Origin: Bacteroidales bacterium
GTDB lineage: Bacteria > Bacteroidota > Bacteroidia > Bacteroidales > UBA932
Direction: 5' to 3'
DNA length: 64,000 nt
Assembly (NCBI GenBank): GCA_017557535.1
Contig: JAFYYM010000138.1
Coordinates: 1-64,000, forward strand
In this document: one piece after another, positions 34,409 through 43,441 of the stretch
Numbering within the stretch: position 1 is the stretch's first letter
Layout: each line of letters opens with the position of its first letter
Program-made: the position numbers and the translations under genes
The notes under the pieces: model-generated
Database searches by the model: none
What the model was told of the DNA's origin: nothing
Seen by the model: the letters and a program-made list of their open reading frames with translations, nothing else

Positions 34409-35599
34409 ATGCCCTTCAACCGCAGGGAATTCATAAAGACCGCCGGTTCCGCGATAGCCGGAGCGGCGGTTGGCTCCGCCGTGTCCTACGGCATAGAGGA
34501 AGCCAAGAAAAGAACCGTCGGCGCCACAGTGCAAGGCTACCATGTCAACCCCTCCGGCCTGGCTAAAATGAAATTGAGCTTTGAGCCTTACGAGCTCCAG
34601 CTCCGTCACACATTCACTGTCGCCTCATATTCTAGGAACACAACTCCTGACGTGCAGGTTAAGATCGAATATGACGGATTCACAGGCTATGGGGAAGCGT
34701 CGATGCCTCCCTATCTGGGTCAGACGGTCGAGAGCGTCTCTTCATTCTTAAGGAAAGTCGATCTGGAGAGGTTCAAGGATCCGTTCCAGGTTGACGACAT
34801 ACTTACCTATGTTGACGGACTGAGCGAAGGAGACACCGCCGCTAAGGCGGCTGTGGATATCGCATTGCATGACTTGGTCGGGAAACTGCTGGGACAGCCC
34901 TGGTACAGGATCTGGGGACTGGATCCGGCAAAGGCGCCGGACACGACCTTCACGATAGGGATTGACACGCCCGATGTTGTCAGGGAGAAAACCAAGGAGT
35001 GCGCGGACAAGTTCAACATCCTGAAAGTCAAGGTCGGGCTGGACAATGACAAAGAGATGATCGAGACCATCAGGGAGATTACTGACCTTCCGATCGCGGT
35101 GGATGCCAATCAAGGCTGGAAAGACAAGAAGCAAGCCTTGGAGATGATCCATTGGCTCGCGGAGCACGGCGTTGTCATGGTTGAGCAACCGATGCCCAAG
35201 GAGGCACTCGACGACAATGCCTGGATCACCGAGAATAGTCCTCTCCCGGTTTTCGCCGACGAGGCGATCCAGAGGCTTAAAGACATCCCGTCCATCAAGG
35301 GAGCGTATTCCGGGATCAACATCAAGCTGATGAAGTGCACAGGCATGCGGGAGGCCTGGAAGATGGCCAACTACGCCAGGGCTGAGGGAATGAGAGTCAT
35401 GATCGGATGCATGACGGAGACTTCCTGCGCAGTGTCTGCGGCCGCCCAACTCTCCCCCGTTGTGGATTTCGCCGATCTTGACGGGAACCTGTTGATAAGC
35501 AACGACTTATTCGAAGGAATGATAGTCGAGAAGGGCAAGATCACCCTTCCGGACCGGCCTGGAATCGGGATTAAACCTCTAGGACAGTTCGGCATTTAA
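34409..35599 (+). CDS. Dipeptide epimerase (enolase superfamily) with Tat signal
   Basis: A 396-residue enzyme. A twin-arginine signal (NRREFIKTAG at 4-13, then an Ala-rich hydrophobic stretch) precedes a muconate-lactonizing-like barrel. The catalytic lysine motif KVKVG, metal ligands in AVDANQ, EQPM and FADEA, and the second lysine NIKLMKCTG match L-Ala-D/L-Glu epimerases. These epimerise peptidoglycan-derived dipeptides so that they can be used as nutrients. The Tat signal indicates export after folding. It lies 4 nt after the NahK-like gene and before a transglutaminase. Confidence 0.88.
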   Translation: MPFNRREFIKTAGSAIAGAAVGSAVSYGIEEAKKRTVGATVQGYHVNPSGLAKMKLSFEPYELQLRHTFTVASYSRNTTPDVQVKIEYDGFTGYGEASMPPYLGQTVESVSSFLRKVDLERFKDPFQVDDILTYVDGLSEGDTAAKAAVDIALHDLVGKLLGQPWYRIWGLDPAKAPDTTFTIGIDTPDVVREKTKECADKFNILKVKVGLDNDKEMIETIREITDLPIAVDANQGWKDKKQALEMIHWLAEHGVVMVEQPMPKEALDDNAWITENSPLPVFADEAIQRLKDIPSIKGAYSGINIKLMKCTGMREAWKMANYARAEGMRVMIGCMTETSCAVSAAAQLSPVVDFADLDGNLLISNDLFEGMIVEKGKITLPDRPGIGIKPLGQFGI

Positions 35600-35610
35600 T
35601 CCATACGTTT

Positions 35611-37053
35611 ATGGCTAAGATGAAAAAAAGCGAGATAATCCTTTGGACCATGGTGGCGATTGCCTTGGCAGCTAACATCTGGCTACCGAGACATATCAGA
35701 CAAAAATACTCATGGGACAGGGATCTCAGCCAAAGGCTTGCAACCGATTTCTGCAGGACCCGTGAGGAAGTGAAGGATTATATCAGGAAATATGACCCTT
35801 ATGTCACTGACGCCCAAATCGATGCCTGGACTGAGTCGGGCAAGTTGGAGTCGATGGTCATCGGCAAGCGCACCATGTATTTCCGCAACGCCGCTCCTAA
35901 CCTGTTCAGGCTGGTGCCGGAGATGAAAGCCAAGAAGGAGCTGATTGATGGTCAGCCGTCCGGAGGTCACGAAGAGATAGACGCCGTGACAATTCCGGCC
36001 ATAAAGGAACAAGTGTCGTTGAAACTGTCGGCAGGGCAGTTATCCCCTGGCCGCATCCATTCTCGCTCCGCTGCGGCTGAGTACGTCCCGGGGACAACTG
36101 CCCCTGCCGCGGAACAATACCTTGCGATTCCGAAGAGGATGAGGGTACGCTTTTCTTTGACGGTTCCGGTTAATACCCTAAGACCTGGCAAGACCCTGAG
36201 GTGCTGGCTGCCATACCCAAGGGCGGACGTTCCCAGACAGACCGACATCAAATTCATCGAGGCAGGAGTGGACAGCGTGGCATATCCGATGGAAAAGATT
36301 ACCTTTTCCGATCCGTCGTGCCCGCACAGCAGCCTTTATATGGAGGCAAAGACCAACAGGTACAAAGACGTGACCTTCTACGAGGTGTTCGAGTACACAT
36401 CTTACGGGGAATGGCATCCGATAGAACCCTCTCTGGTGATGCCTTACGATACCACATCCGAAGAATACAAGGAATACACCTCCGAGCGGGAGAAGCATAT
36501 CATATTCACCGACAGGATCAAGGCTGTGGCCGATTCCCTCTCCGCCGGTATCGACAATCCCTACCTGCAGGCAAAGGCCTTCTTCACCTGGATAGACGAG
36601 AACATCCCCTGGGCGTCCGCGAGGGAGTACTCGACTATGGAGAATATTCCCGAATACGTCCTTTCCGAAGGCCACGGAGACTGCGGCATGAAGACCCTGC
36701 TGCTCCTTACCATGTGCCGTTACAAGGGAATACCAGCTCGATGGGAAAGCGGCTTGATGATGCATCCCGGATCAAAGAACCTCCACGATTGGGGGAAGCT
36801 GTATTTCGAGGGCTTCGGATGGGTGCCTGTGGACCAGAGCTTTGGAGTGACCTCTTACGGGGGCTATTTCTTTCTCGGTGGCATAGAGCCCTACAGGCTG
36901 ATTGTCAACAGTGATTACGGCCGGGAATTCTCCCCCGCCAAGAGGTACCCCAGAAGCGACACTGTGGATTTTCAGAAAGGAGAGGTCGAGTGGGAAGGAG
37001 GTAACCTTTATTTCAGCCAATGGGATTACGATTTCGAGATAGAGTACTTATAA
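35611..37053 (+). CDS. Transglutaminase-like protein with N-terminal membrane segment
   Basis: A 480-residue protein with a hydrophobic N-terminal segment (IILWTMVAIALAANIWL). The C-terminal papain-like transglutaminase core has Cys in GHGDCGMKTLL, His in NLHDWGKLYF and Asp in WVPVDQSFG. Such bacterial proteins are mostly proteases or peptidases, probably acting on peptides in the periplasm. Context with the dipeptide epimerase (12 nt upstream) suggests cleavage of cell-wall peptides (inference). Confidence 0.8.
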   Translation: MAKMKKSEIILWTMVAIALAANIWLPRHIRQKYSWDRDLSQRLATDFCRTREEVKDYIRKYDPYVTDAQIDAWTESGKLESMVIGKRTMYFRNAAPNLFRLVPEMKAKKELIDGQPSGGHEEIDAVTIPAIKEQVSLKLSAGQLSPGRIHSRSAAAEYVPGTTAPAAEQYLAIPKRMRVRFSLTVPVNTLRPGKTLRCWLPYPRADVPRQTDIKFIEAGVDSVAYPMEKITFSDPSCPHSSLYMEAKTNRYKDVTFYEVFEYTSYGEWHPIEPSLVMPYDTTSEEYKEYTSEREKHIIFTDRIKAVADSLSAGIDNPYLQAKAFFTWIDENIPWASAREYSTMENIPEYVLSEGHGDCGMKTLLLLTMCRYKGIPARWESGLMMHPGSKNLHDWGKLYFEGFGWVPVDQSFGVTSYGGYFFLGGIEPYRLIVNSDYGREFSPAKRYPRSDTVDFQKGEVEWEGGNLYFSQWDYDFEIEYL

Positions 37054-37057
37054 GGAT

Positions 37058-38197
37058 ATGAAAAAGAACCGCACTGTTTCGGCCCTCGTGTGCCTCGCCA
37101 TTGTCGTGGGGCTATTCACCTACATGGGTGTCGTCATGGGAGCAGCCAACATGCTCAACACAATCATGCGCACGGCTCACGACCTATTGCTCAACACCGT
37201 GTTTTACCTCATGGGAATATGCGTGATCACCGGTGCGCTCGGGAAATTATTCGTGGAGTTCGGTGTGGTTGACCTGATTGAGAAACTACTCAGGCCGTTA
37301 ATGAAACCTCTCTTCAACCTTCCTGGTGTGGCTTCCCTTGGAGCGATAATGACTTTCCTGTCGGATAATCCCGCCATCATCACCCTATCTAAGGACAAAA
37401 GATTCGCCAGCTATTTCAAGAAATACCAATACATATCCCTGACCAATTTCGGCACCGCCTTCGGTATGGGGTTGATAGTCATTATATTCATGATCAGTCA
37501 GGGCTATTTCTTCGAGCCGCTAGTAGGATTGTTCGGGGCTTTCGTCGGCTGCATAGTCACCACGAGGCTGATGCAGCATTTCGTCATCAAAGCTTACCCG
37601 GCCTATAAGGTGGAGGACGTGGTCAGCGACGAGGAGTTGGTCGCATTGAACGCCGAACCTGAACATGTCGAGGAAAAAGGCGCGTTTCTCCGCACTCTGA
37701 ACGCGCTTCTGGACGGTGGTAAGAACGGAGTTGAAGTGGGGCTCGCCATTATTCCGGGAGTCCTGATAATCTCGACTCTGGTTATGATGCTTTCATTCGG
37801 CCCTGATTCCGCCGGCGCATACACAGGGGTGGCTTATCAGGGAACTGAGCTTCTCCCTTGGCTCGCCAACAAGATTGATTGGTTCTTCAAAGCGATATTC
37901 GGATTCAATGACCCTCATCAAATCGCTTTCCCGATCACCGCGCTGGGGGCCGTTGGCGCCGCGCTAAGCCTTGTTCCCAATTTCCTGGCACAGGGCTGGA
38001 TTGACAGTAACGCCATCGCGGTCTTCACGGCCATCGGAATGTGCTGGAGCGGTTTCCTCAGCACACACACCGCCATGCTCGACTCCCTTGGCTATAGGGA
38101 GCTCACCGGAAAGGCTATCCTCTCTCACACGATCGGAGGGCTTGTGGCGGCCATTGTGGCACACTGGACCATCGTCCTGGTTTATATGTTCATTTGA
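37058..38197 (+). CDS. Nucleoside-recognition (gate) domain membrane protein
   Basis: This 379-residue membrane protein has about eight helices. Two gate-like segments are visible (GALGKLFVEFGVVDLIEKLL ... MTFLSDNPAII; and ALGAVGAALSLVPNF ... THTAMLDSLGY). The domain occurs in nucleoside transporters and spore-maturation proteins; for single-gene forms the substrate is unknown. It sits 4 nt after the transglutaminase and 33 nt before the histidine-degradation genes; it could carry a peptide or amino acid for either group, by context only. Confidence 0.7.
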   Translation: MKKNRTVSALVCLAIVVGLFTYMGVVMGAANMLNTIMRTAHDLLLNTVFYLMGICVITGALGKLFVEFGVVDLIEKLLRPLMKPLFNLPGVASLGAIMTFLSDNPAIITLSKDKRFASYFKKYQYISLTNFGTAFGMGLIVIIFMISQGYFFEPLVGLFGAFVGCIVTTRLMQHFVIKAYPAYKVEDVVSDEELVALNAEPEHVEEKGAFLRTLNALLDGGKNGVEVGLAIIPGVLIISTLVMMLSFGPDSAGAYTGVAYQGTELLPWLANKIDWFFKAIFGFNDPHQIAFPITALGAVGAALSLVPNFLAQGWIDSNAIAVFTAIGMCWSGFLSTHTAMLDSLGYRELTGKAILSHTIGGLVAAIVAHWTIVLVYMFI

Positions 38198-38230
38198 TAA
38201 ATAACCATCTATAACACTATAAATTACAAC

Positions 38231-39940
38231 ATGAGACAAATCATCGAATGCGTGCCAAACTTCAGCGAGGGACGTGACAAGGGGGTTATCGACCAGATAG
38301 TGAAGGCGATAGGTTCTGTAGAAGGTGTGAAAGTCCTGGATGTGGATCCGGGCGAGGCGACAAACCGGACGGTCGTGACTTTCGTCGGGCAGCCTGAGGC
38401 TGTTCTGGAGGGCGCATTCCAAGGAGTAAGGAAGTCAGCTGAGGTGATAGACATGCGAAAGCATCACGGAGCGCATCCCCGCTCAGGCGGGTGCGACGTG
38501 CTGCCGCTTGTGCCGGTCTCGGGGATAAGCCTCGAGGAGTGTGCGGTACTCGCCAGGGGACTGGCCGAGAGGATATTCAAAGAATTGGGAATCCCCTGCT
38601 ACTGCTACGAGGCCGCCGCTTTCAAACCGGAGAGGAAAAATCTTGCTGTCTGCAGGGCTGGCGAATATGAGGCCCTGCCGGAGAAGATTGCCGATCCCGC
38701 CCGACGGCCTGATTTCAGTCCATCGGAGTTTAATGACACGGTGGCCCGCTGCGGAGCCATCAATGTGGGAGCCAGGAACTTCCTTGTCGCGGTCAACTTC
38801 AACCTCAACACCACCTCGACCCGCAGGGCGATGGCCGTGGCGTTCGATGTCAGGGAGAAAGGCCGCAAGGCCCGTGAGGGAGGCTCCCTGACAGGAAAGC
38901 TCCTCAAAGACGCCGACGGGAACCAGATCTGGATCCCCGGCACCCTCAAAGGCTGCAAGGCGATAGGCTGGTACATAGATGAATACGGGATCGCACAGGT
39001 GTCGATGAACATCACAGACATCGCCGCCACCCCGCTCCACATTGCCTATGAGGAGGTTTGCAGGGCTGCCGCGGCGAGAGGCCTTAAAGTGACCGGGACG
39101 GAAATTGTCGGCCTGGTACCGAAGAGTGTCCTGATGGATGCCGGAAAGTATTATCTGGAAAAACAAAAAAGGTCCCTTGGCATCTCCGACGATGAGATCA
39201 TGAAAATAGCTGTCAAGTCAATGAGCCTCGACGACCTCCAGCCTTTCAATCCGAGGGAGAAAGTCATCGAGTACCTTATGGCGGATCCTGAGGAAGTGGC
39301 TGAGAAAGAGAGGCTTGTCAGGATGAGCCTGAAAAGTTTCGCCGCCGAGACAGCCTCCGAGTCACCCGCCCCGGGAGGAGGCTCCATATCCGCCTATATG
39401 GGCGCTCTCGGAGCCGCTCTGGGGACAATGGTTGCCAACCTATCAGCCCACAAGAGGGGCTGGGACGATCGCTGGAAGGAGTTCTCGGACTGGGCCGAGA
39501 AAGGCCAGGCGATCATGAGCGAACTCGTCGGACTCGTGGACGAGGACACCGCCGCTTTCGACAAGATAATGGCCGCATTCGGCCTCCCGAAGGGTACCGA
39601 AGAGGAGAAAGCTGCCAGGGCTCAAGCCATTGAGGAGGCCACGCTTTTCGCCTCCCAGGTACCTCTGCGCACGATGAAGGCTTCATTCAAAGCCTTCGAG
39701 ATAGCAAGGGCCATGGCCTCCGAAGGCAATCCGAATTCAGTGTCAGACGCAGGGGTCGGGGCGCTGGCCGCAAGGAGCGCGGTCCTCGGAGCCTGCCTCA
39801 ACGTCAAGATCAATGCTGTCGGGCTGAAAGACCAAGTTAAAGCCTCCGAGTTGATTGCTGAGGCTGAGGAGATCGCGGCAAAAGCGATCAGGGAGGAGAG
39901 TGAGATTTTGGAAATAGTCAACGGAAAGATAAATGGATAA
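38231..39940 (+). CDS. ftcD: Glutamate formimidoyltransferase-cyclodeaminase, fused
   Basis: A 569-residue bifunctional enzyme. The formimidoyltransferase part (1 to about 325) has ECVPNFSEGRD, DPGEATNRTVVTF and HHGAHPRSGGCDV. The cyclodeaminase part (about 345-560) has ESPAPGGGSISAYMGALGAAL. It transfers the formimino group of formiminoglutamate to tetrahydrofolate and then releases ammonia to give methenyl-THF, so histidine carbon ends as glutamate and C1 units. The arrangement is the same as in animals. It leads the hut genes and overlaps hutU by 8 bp. Confidence 0.95.
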   Translation: MRQIIECVPNFSEGRDKGVIDQIVKAIGSVEGVKVLDVDPGEATNRTVVTFVGQPEAVLEGAFQGVRKSAEVIDMRKHHGAHPRSGGCDVLPLVPVSGISLEECAVLARGLAERIFKELGIPCYCYEAAAFKPERKNLAVCRAGEYEALPEKIADPARRPDFSPSEFNDTVARCGAINVGARNFLVAVNFNLNTTSTRRAMAVAFDVREKGRKAREGGSLTGKLLKDADGNQIWIPGTLKGCKAIGWYIDEYGIAQVSMNITDIAATPLHIAYEEVCRAAAARGLKVTGTEIVGLVPKSVLMDAGKYYLEKQKRSLGISDDEIMKIAVKSMSLDDLQPFNPREKVIEYLMADPEEVAEKERLVRMSLKSFAAETASESPAPGGGSISAYMGALGAALGTMVANLSAHKRGWDDRWKEFSDWAEKGQAIMSELVGLVDEDTAAFDKIMAAFGLPKGTEEEKAARAQAIEEATLFASQVPLRTMKASFKAFEIARAMASEGNPNSVSDAGVGALAARSAVLGACLNVKINAVGLKDQVKASELIAEAEEIAAKAIREESEILEIVNGKING

Positions 39941-41960
39941 GTTTCAGGAAGAGATACTTGCCGGAATCCCTCAAGACAGGCTTCCCGATCCGAAACCTTA
40001 CGACAGGGAGATCAACCACGCACCGAAGCGGAAAGACATCCTCTCAAAGGAGCAGAAGGAACTAGCGCTCAAGAACGCCCTGAGGTATTTTCCGGAGAGA
40101 TTCCATGCGGAACTGGCTCCTGAGTTCGTCAAGGAGTTAAAGGACTACGGGCGCATATATATGTACCGCTTCCGCCCCTCGTATGACATGTACGCCCGGC
40201 CGATAGACGAATATCCGGCGAAGTCCCGCCAGGCGGCGGCTATCATGGCAATGATCCAGAACAACCTGGATCCGAGGGTTGCGCAGCACCCTCACGAGCT
40301 TATAATTTATGGCGGGAACGGAGCCATATTCCAGAACTGGGCGCAATACAGGCTCACCATGCGCTACCTCGCCACGATGACCGACGAGCAGACTCTCGCC
40401 ATGTATTCCGGGCACCCTATGGGGCTGTTCCCCAGCCATAAGGACGCACCGAGGGTCGTGGTGACAAACGGGATGGTCATCCCGAACTACTCCAGCCAGG
40501 ACGACTGGGAGAGATTCAACGCCATGGGCGTCTCGCAGTACGGACAGATGACAGCCGGCTCGTACATGTACATTGGCCCTCAAGGCATTGTTCACGGCAC
40601 GACGATCACAGTCATGAACGCTGCCCGGAAACAACTGAAAGCCAGGAATATACCCAGCACGAACGAGAACATGAAAGGATTGCTCTTCGTTACGGCCGGC
40701 CTGGGAGGCATGTCCGGCGCCCAACCTAAAGCCGGCAATATCGCCGGAGTCGTGAGCGTCACAGCCGAAATTAACCCGCTGGCCGCCCGCAAGCGTTTTG
40801 ACCAGGGCTGGGTGGATGAGTTGCACGAGGATCTGGATGAACTCATCCCAAGGATAAAGGAAGCCGCCTCAGGCAAGGAAACGGTGTCCCTCGCTTATGT
40901 TGGCAATGTTGTGGACTTATGGGAAAGGCTCGCCGCCGAGCAAATCCGAGTCGATCTCGGCTCCGACCAGACTTCGCTCCACAATCCATGGGCTGGTGGC
41001 TATTACCCAGTCGGATTGACTCTTGAAGAGTCCAAACGTATGATGGCAGAGGAGCCGGAGAAGTTCAAAAAAGCTGTCAGGGAGTCCCTCCGGAGGCAGG
41101 TGGCCGCCATCAACAAGTTGTCTGACAAGGGGATGTATTTCTTTGACTACGGTAACGCCTTCCTCTTGGAGTCATCCAGGGCTGGCGCCGATGTGATGGG
41201 ACCTGACGGATCGTTCCGCTATCCATCCTATGTCCAAGACATCATGGGACCCTTGTATTTCGACTACGGTTTCGGCCCCTTCCGCTGGGTCTGCATGAGC
41301 GAGGATCCCGAGGATCTGGCAAAGACGGACCAACTGGCCGTCAAAGTGCTTTCAGAAGAGGCGGAGACAGCCCCTGAGGAGATCCAGGGGCAGCTTAGGG
41401 ACAATATCCACTGGATCGAGGAGGCCGGACGCAACAACCTCGTCGTAGGCTCCCAAGCCAGGATTCTTTACGCCGACCGGGAGGGCAGGACGAATATCGC
41501 CCTCGCTTTAAACGATGCGATAGCCAACGGCGAGATCTCAGCGCCCATAGTCCTCGGCCGCGATCACCATGATGTCTCAGGAACGGATTCCCCATTCCGC
41601 GAGACATCCAACATTTACGACGGATCCCGGTTCACCGCCGACATGGCAATCCAGAACGTGATCGGCGACTCGTTCCGTGGAGCGACCTGGGTCTCCATCC
41701 ACAACGGTGGAGGTGTCGGTTGGGGCGAGGTGATAAACGGAGGTTTCGGGATGGTCATAGACGGTTCCCCCGATTCCGCCCGCCACATACGCCAAATGCT
41801 GTTCTGGGATGTCACTAACGGCATCGCCCGCCGCTCCTGGGCGAGAAACGAGGGCGCCAGAAGCGCCATAATAAGAGAAATGGGCCGAACCCCGGGCCTT
41901 GAAGTCACAATTCCGAACTTGACAGATGACTCTTTGATCACTAAAGCTTTGGAAGAATAA
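39933..41960 (+). CDS. hutU: Urocanate hydratase, long form
   Basis: At 675 residues it is about 120 residues longer than the well-known Pseudomonas enzyme and close to the animal length. NAD-binding and core motifs include VVTNGMVIPNYS, GPQGIVHGTTIT, GGMSGAQPKAG, GSDQTSLHNPWAGGYYP and the conserved cysteine-containing FRWVCMSE. It hydrates urocanate to imidazolone propionate using NAD+ as electrophile. Overlaps ftcD by 8 bp and hutH by 1 bp. Confidence 0.97.
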   Translation: MDKFQEEILAGIPQDRLPDPKPYDREINHAPKRKDILSKEQKELALKNALRYFPERFHAELAPEFVKELKDYGRIYMYRFRPSYDMYARPIDEYPAKSRQAAAIMAMIQNNLDPRVAQHPHELIIYGGNGAIFQNWAQYRLTMRYLATMTDEQTLAMYSGHPMGLFPSHKDAPRVVVTNGMVIPNYSSQDDWERFNAMGVSQYGQMTAGSYMYIGPQGIVHGTTITVMNAARKQLKARNIPSTNENMKGLLFVTAGLGGMSGAQPKAGNIAGVVSVTAEINPLAARKRFDQGWVDELHEDLDELIPRIKEAASGKETVSLAYVGNVVDLWERLAAEQIRVDLGSDQTSLHNPWAGGYYPVGLTLEESKRMMAEEPEKFKKAVRESLRRQVAAINKLSDKGMYFFDYGNAFLLESSRAGADVMGPDGSFRYPSYVQDIMGPLYFDYGFGPFRWVCMSEDPEDLAKTDQLAVKVLSEEAETAPEEIQGQLRDNIHWIEEAGRNNLVVGSQARILYADREGRTNIALALNDAIANGEISAPIVLGRDHHDVSGTDSPFRETSNIYDGSRFTADMAIQNVIGDSFRGATWVSIHNGGGVGWGEVINGGFGMVIDGSPDSARHIRQMLFWDVTNGIARRSWARNEGARSAIIREMGRTPGLEVTIPNLTDDSLITKALEE

Positions 41961-43441
41961 TGACGCACATCATCTCGAAAGATCATCTCAGCCTTCAGAG
42001 GCTTAAAGAAATCCTTTACAACCGTGAGAAGCTTGAACTCGGCCCAGAAGCCAGGATCGCTATTGAGAAATGCCGCTCCTACCTTGACGGCAAGATGGAG
42101 GATATCAGCCGTCCTGTATATGGGATAACTACCGGCTTCGGATCGCTTTACAATGTCACGATCCCCTCAGACCAGCTTTCCCTACTCCAATACAACCTTG
42201 TAGTGAGTCATGCATGCGGTACGGGAGAGACAGTGAGGCCTGAGATTGTCAAGCTTATGCTGCTCCTCAAGGCCCAGTCCCTCTCATACGGCCATTCTGG
42301 AGCGCAAATCATTACTGTCCAGCGGCTTCTGGACATGTTCAACAACGACATCCTGCCTGTTGTGTACCAGCAGGGGTCTTTGGGAGCGTCAGGAGACCTG
42401 GCTCCCCTGGCCCACCTCAGCCTGCCGCTCCTGGGTCTTGGGGAGGTCCTGTACAAAGGCGAAGTCAGACCTAGCGAAGAGGTCTGGAAGGAGATGGGAT
42501 GGGAGCCTATAACCTTGCAGTCAAAGGAAGGCCTGGCCCTCCTGAACGGAACCCAATTCATGAGCGCACATGCGATCTGGTGCCTGATCCAATGCCACAG
42601 GCTGTCGGAATGGGCCGACAAAATCGGAGCCATGTCCCTGGAAGCCTACGACGGCCGGATTGAACCGTTCCTTCCTCTGACACACGTCCTCAGACCCCAC
42701 AGGGGACAGATTGACACCGCCGAAAGATTCGTCCGACTGCTTGAGGGAAGCGAGCTGATGAGCCGCCCGAAAGAGCATGTCCAGGACCCGTATTCCTTCC
42801 GCTGCATTCCGCAGGTCCATGGAGCTGTCAAAGATAACTGCCGCTATGTGGAGTCGGTCATTGAGAATGAGATCAATTCGGCCACGGACAACCCCAACAT
42901 ATTCCCAGATGAAGATATGATCATCTCAGCGGGTAATTTCCACGGAGAACCTATCGCAATCCCCATGGACACCCTCGCTATAGCGATGTCCGAGCTCGCC
43001 AACATATCGGAGAGGAGAATTTTCCGCTTGATCTCAGGACAGAGGGGACTCCCGAAGTTTCTCGTGGCCAATCCGGGCCTTAACAGCGGATTCATGATCC
43101 CGCAATATACAGCCGCATCGATTGTCAGCCAGAACAAAGGCCTTTGCTGGCCCGCTTCAGTTGATTCTATCCCCTCGTCACAAGGCCAGGAGGACCATGT
43201 CAGCATGGGATCCAACTCCGCCACCAAGCTTGTCAGGGTCGTGGAAAACTGCGAGACGGTGCTCGCCATAGAACTCTTCAATGCCGCGCAGGCACTTGAT
43301 TTCAGACACAAGGAAACAGGGATCAAGTCATCGCGACCCATCGAGAAAATATTCGAGGAGTTCCGGCAAAGTGTTCCTTTCATTGAGAATGACCAGTACA
43401 TGCATCCCCTGATAATGAAGTCAATCGAATTCATAAGATGA
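41960..43441 (+). CDS. hutH: Histidine ammonia-lyase
   Basis: A 493-residue lyase that converts histidine to urocanate and ammonia. The Ala-Ser-Gly triad that forms the MIO cofactor is at 143-145 in GASGDLAPL, and GTQFMSAH, QDPYSFRC and HGGNFHG-like (SAGNFHGEP) segments are present. Overlaps hutI by four bases (ATGA). Confidence 0.97.
   Translation: MTHIISKDHLSLQRLKEILYNREKLELGPEARIAIEKCRSYLDGKMEDISRPVYGITTGFGSLYNVTIPSDQLSLLQYNLVVSHACGTGETVRPEIVKLMLLLKAQSLSYGHSGAQIITVQRLLDMFNNDILPVVYQQGSLGASGDLAPLAHLSLPLLGLGEVLYKGEVRPSEEVWKEMGWEPITLQSKEGLALLNGTQFMSAHAIWCLIQCHRLSEWADKIGAMSLEAYDGRIEPFLPLTHVLRPHRGQIDTAERFVRLLEGSELMSRPKEHVQDPYSFRCIPQVHGAVKDNCRYVESVIENEINSATDNPNIFPDEDMIISAGNFHGEPIAIPMDTLAIAMSELANISERRIFRLISGQRGLPKFLVANPGLNSGFMIPQYTAASIVSQNKGLCWPASVDSIPSSQGQEDHVSMGSNSATKLVRVVENCETVLAIELFNAAQALDFRHKETGIKSSRPIEKIFEEFRQSVPFIENDQYMHPLIMKSIEFIR

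Noticed and set aside
38198..38230. Separate hut promoter or riboswitch before ftcD
   Set aside because: Only 33 bp are available and neither TAnnTTTG nor a structured RNA is visible.
38483..39166. Long minus-strand frame opposite ftcD
   Set aside because: Shadow frame; ftcD is unequivocal.
40137..40826. 229-codon minus-strand frame opposite hutU
   Set aside because: Shadow frame; hutU motifs are clear.
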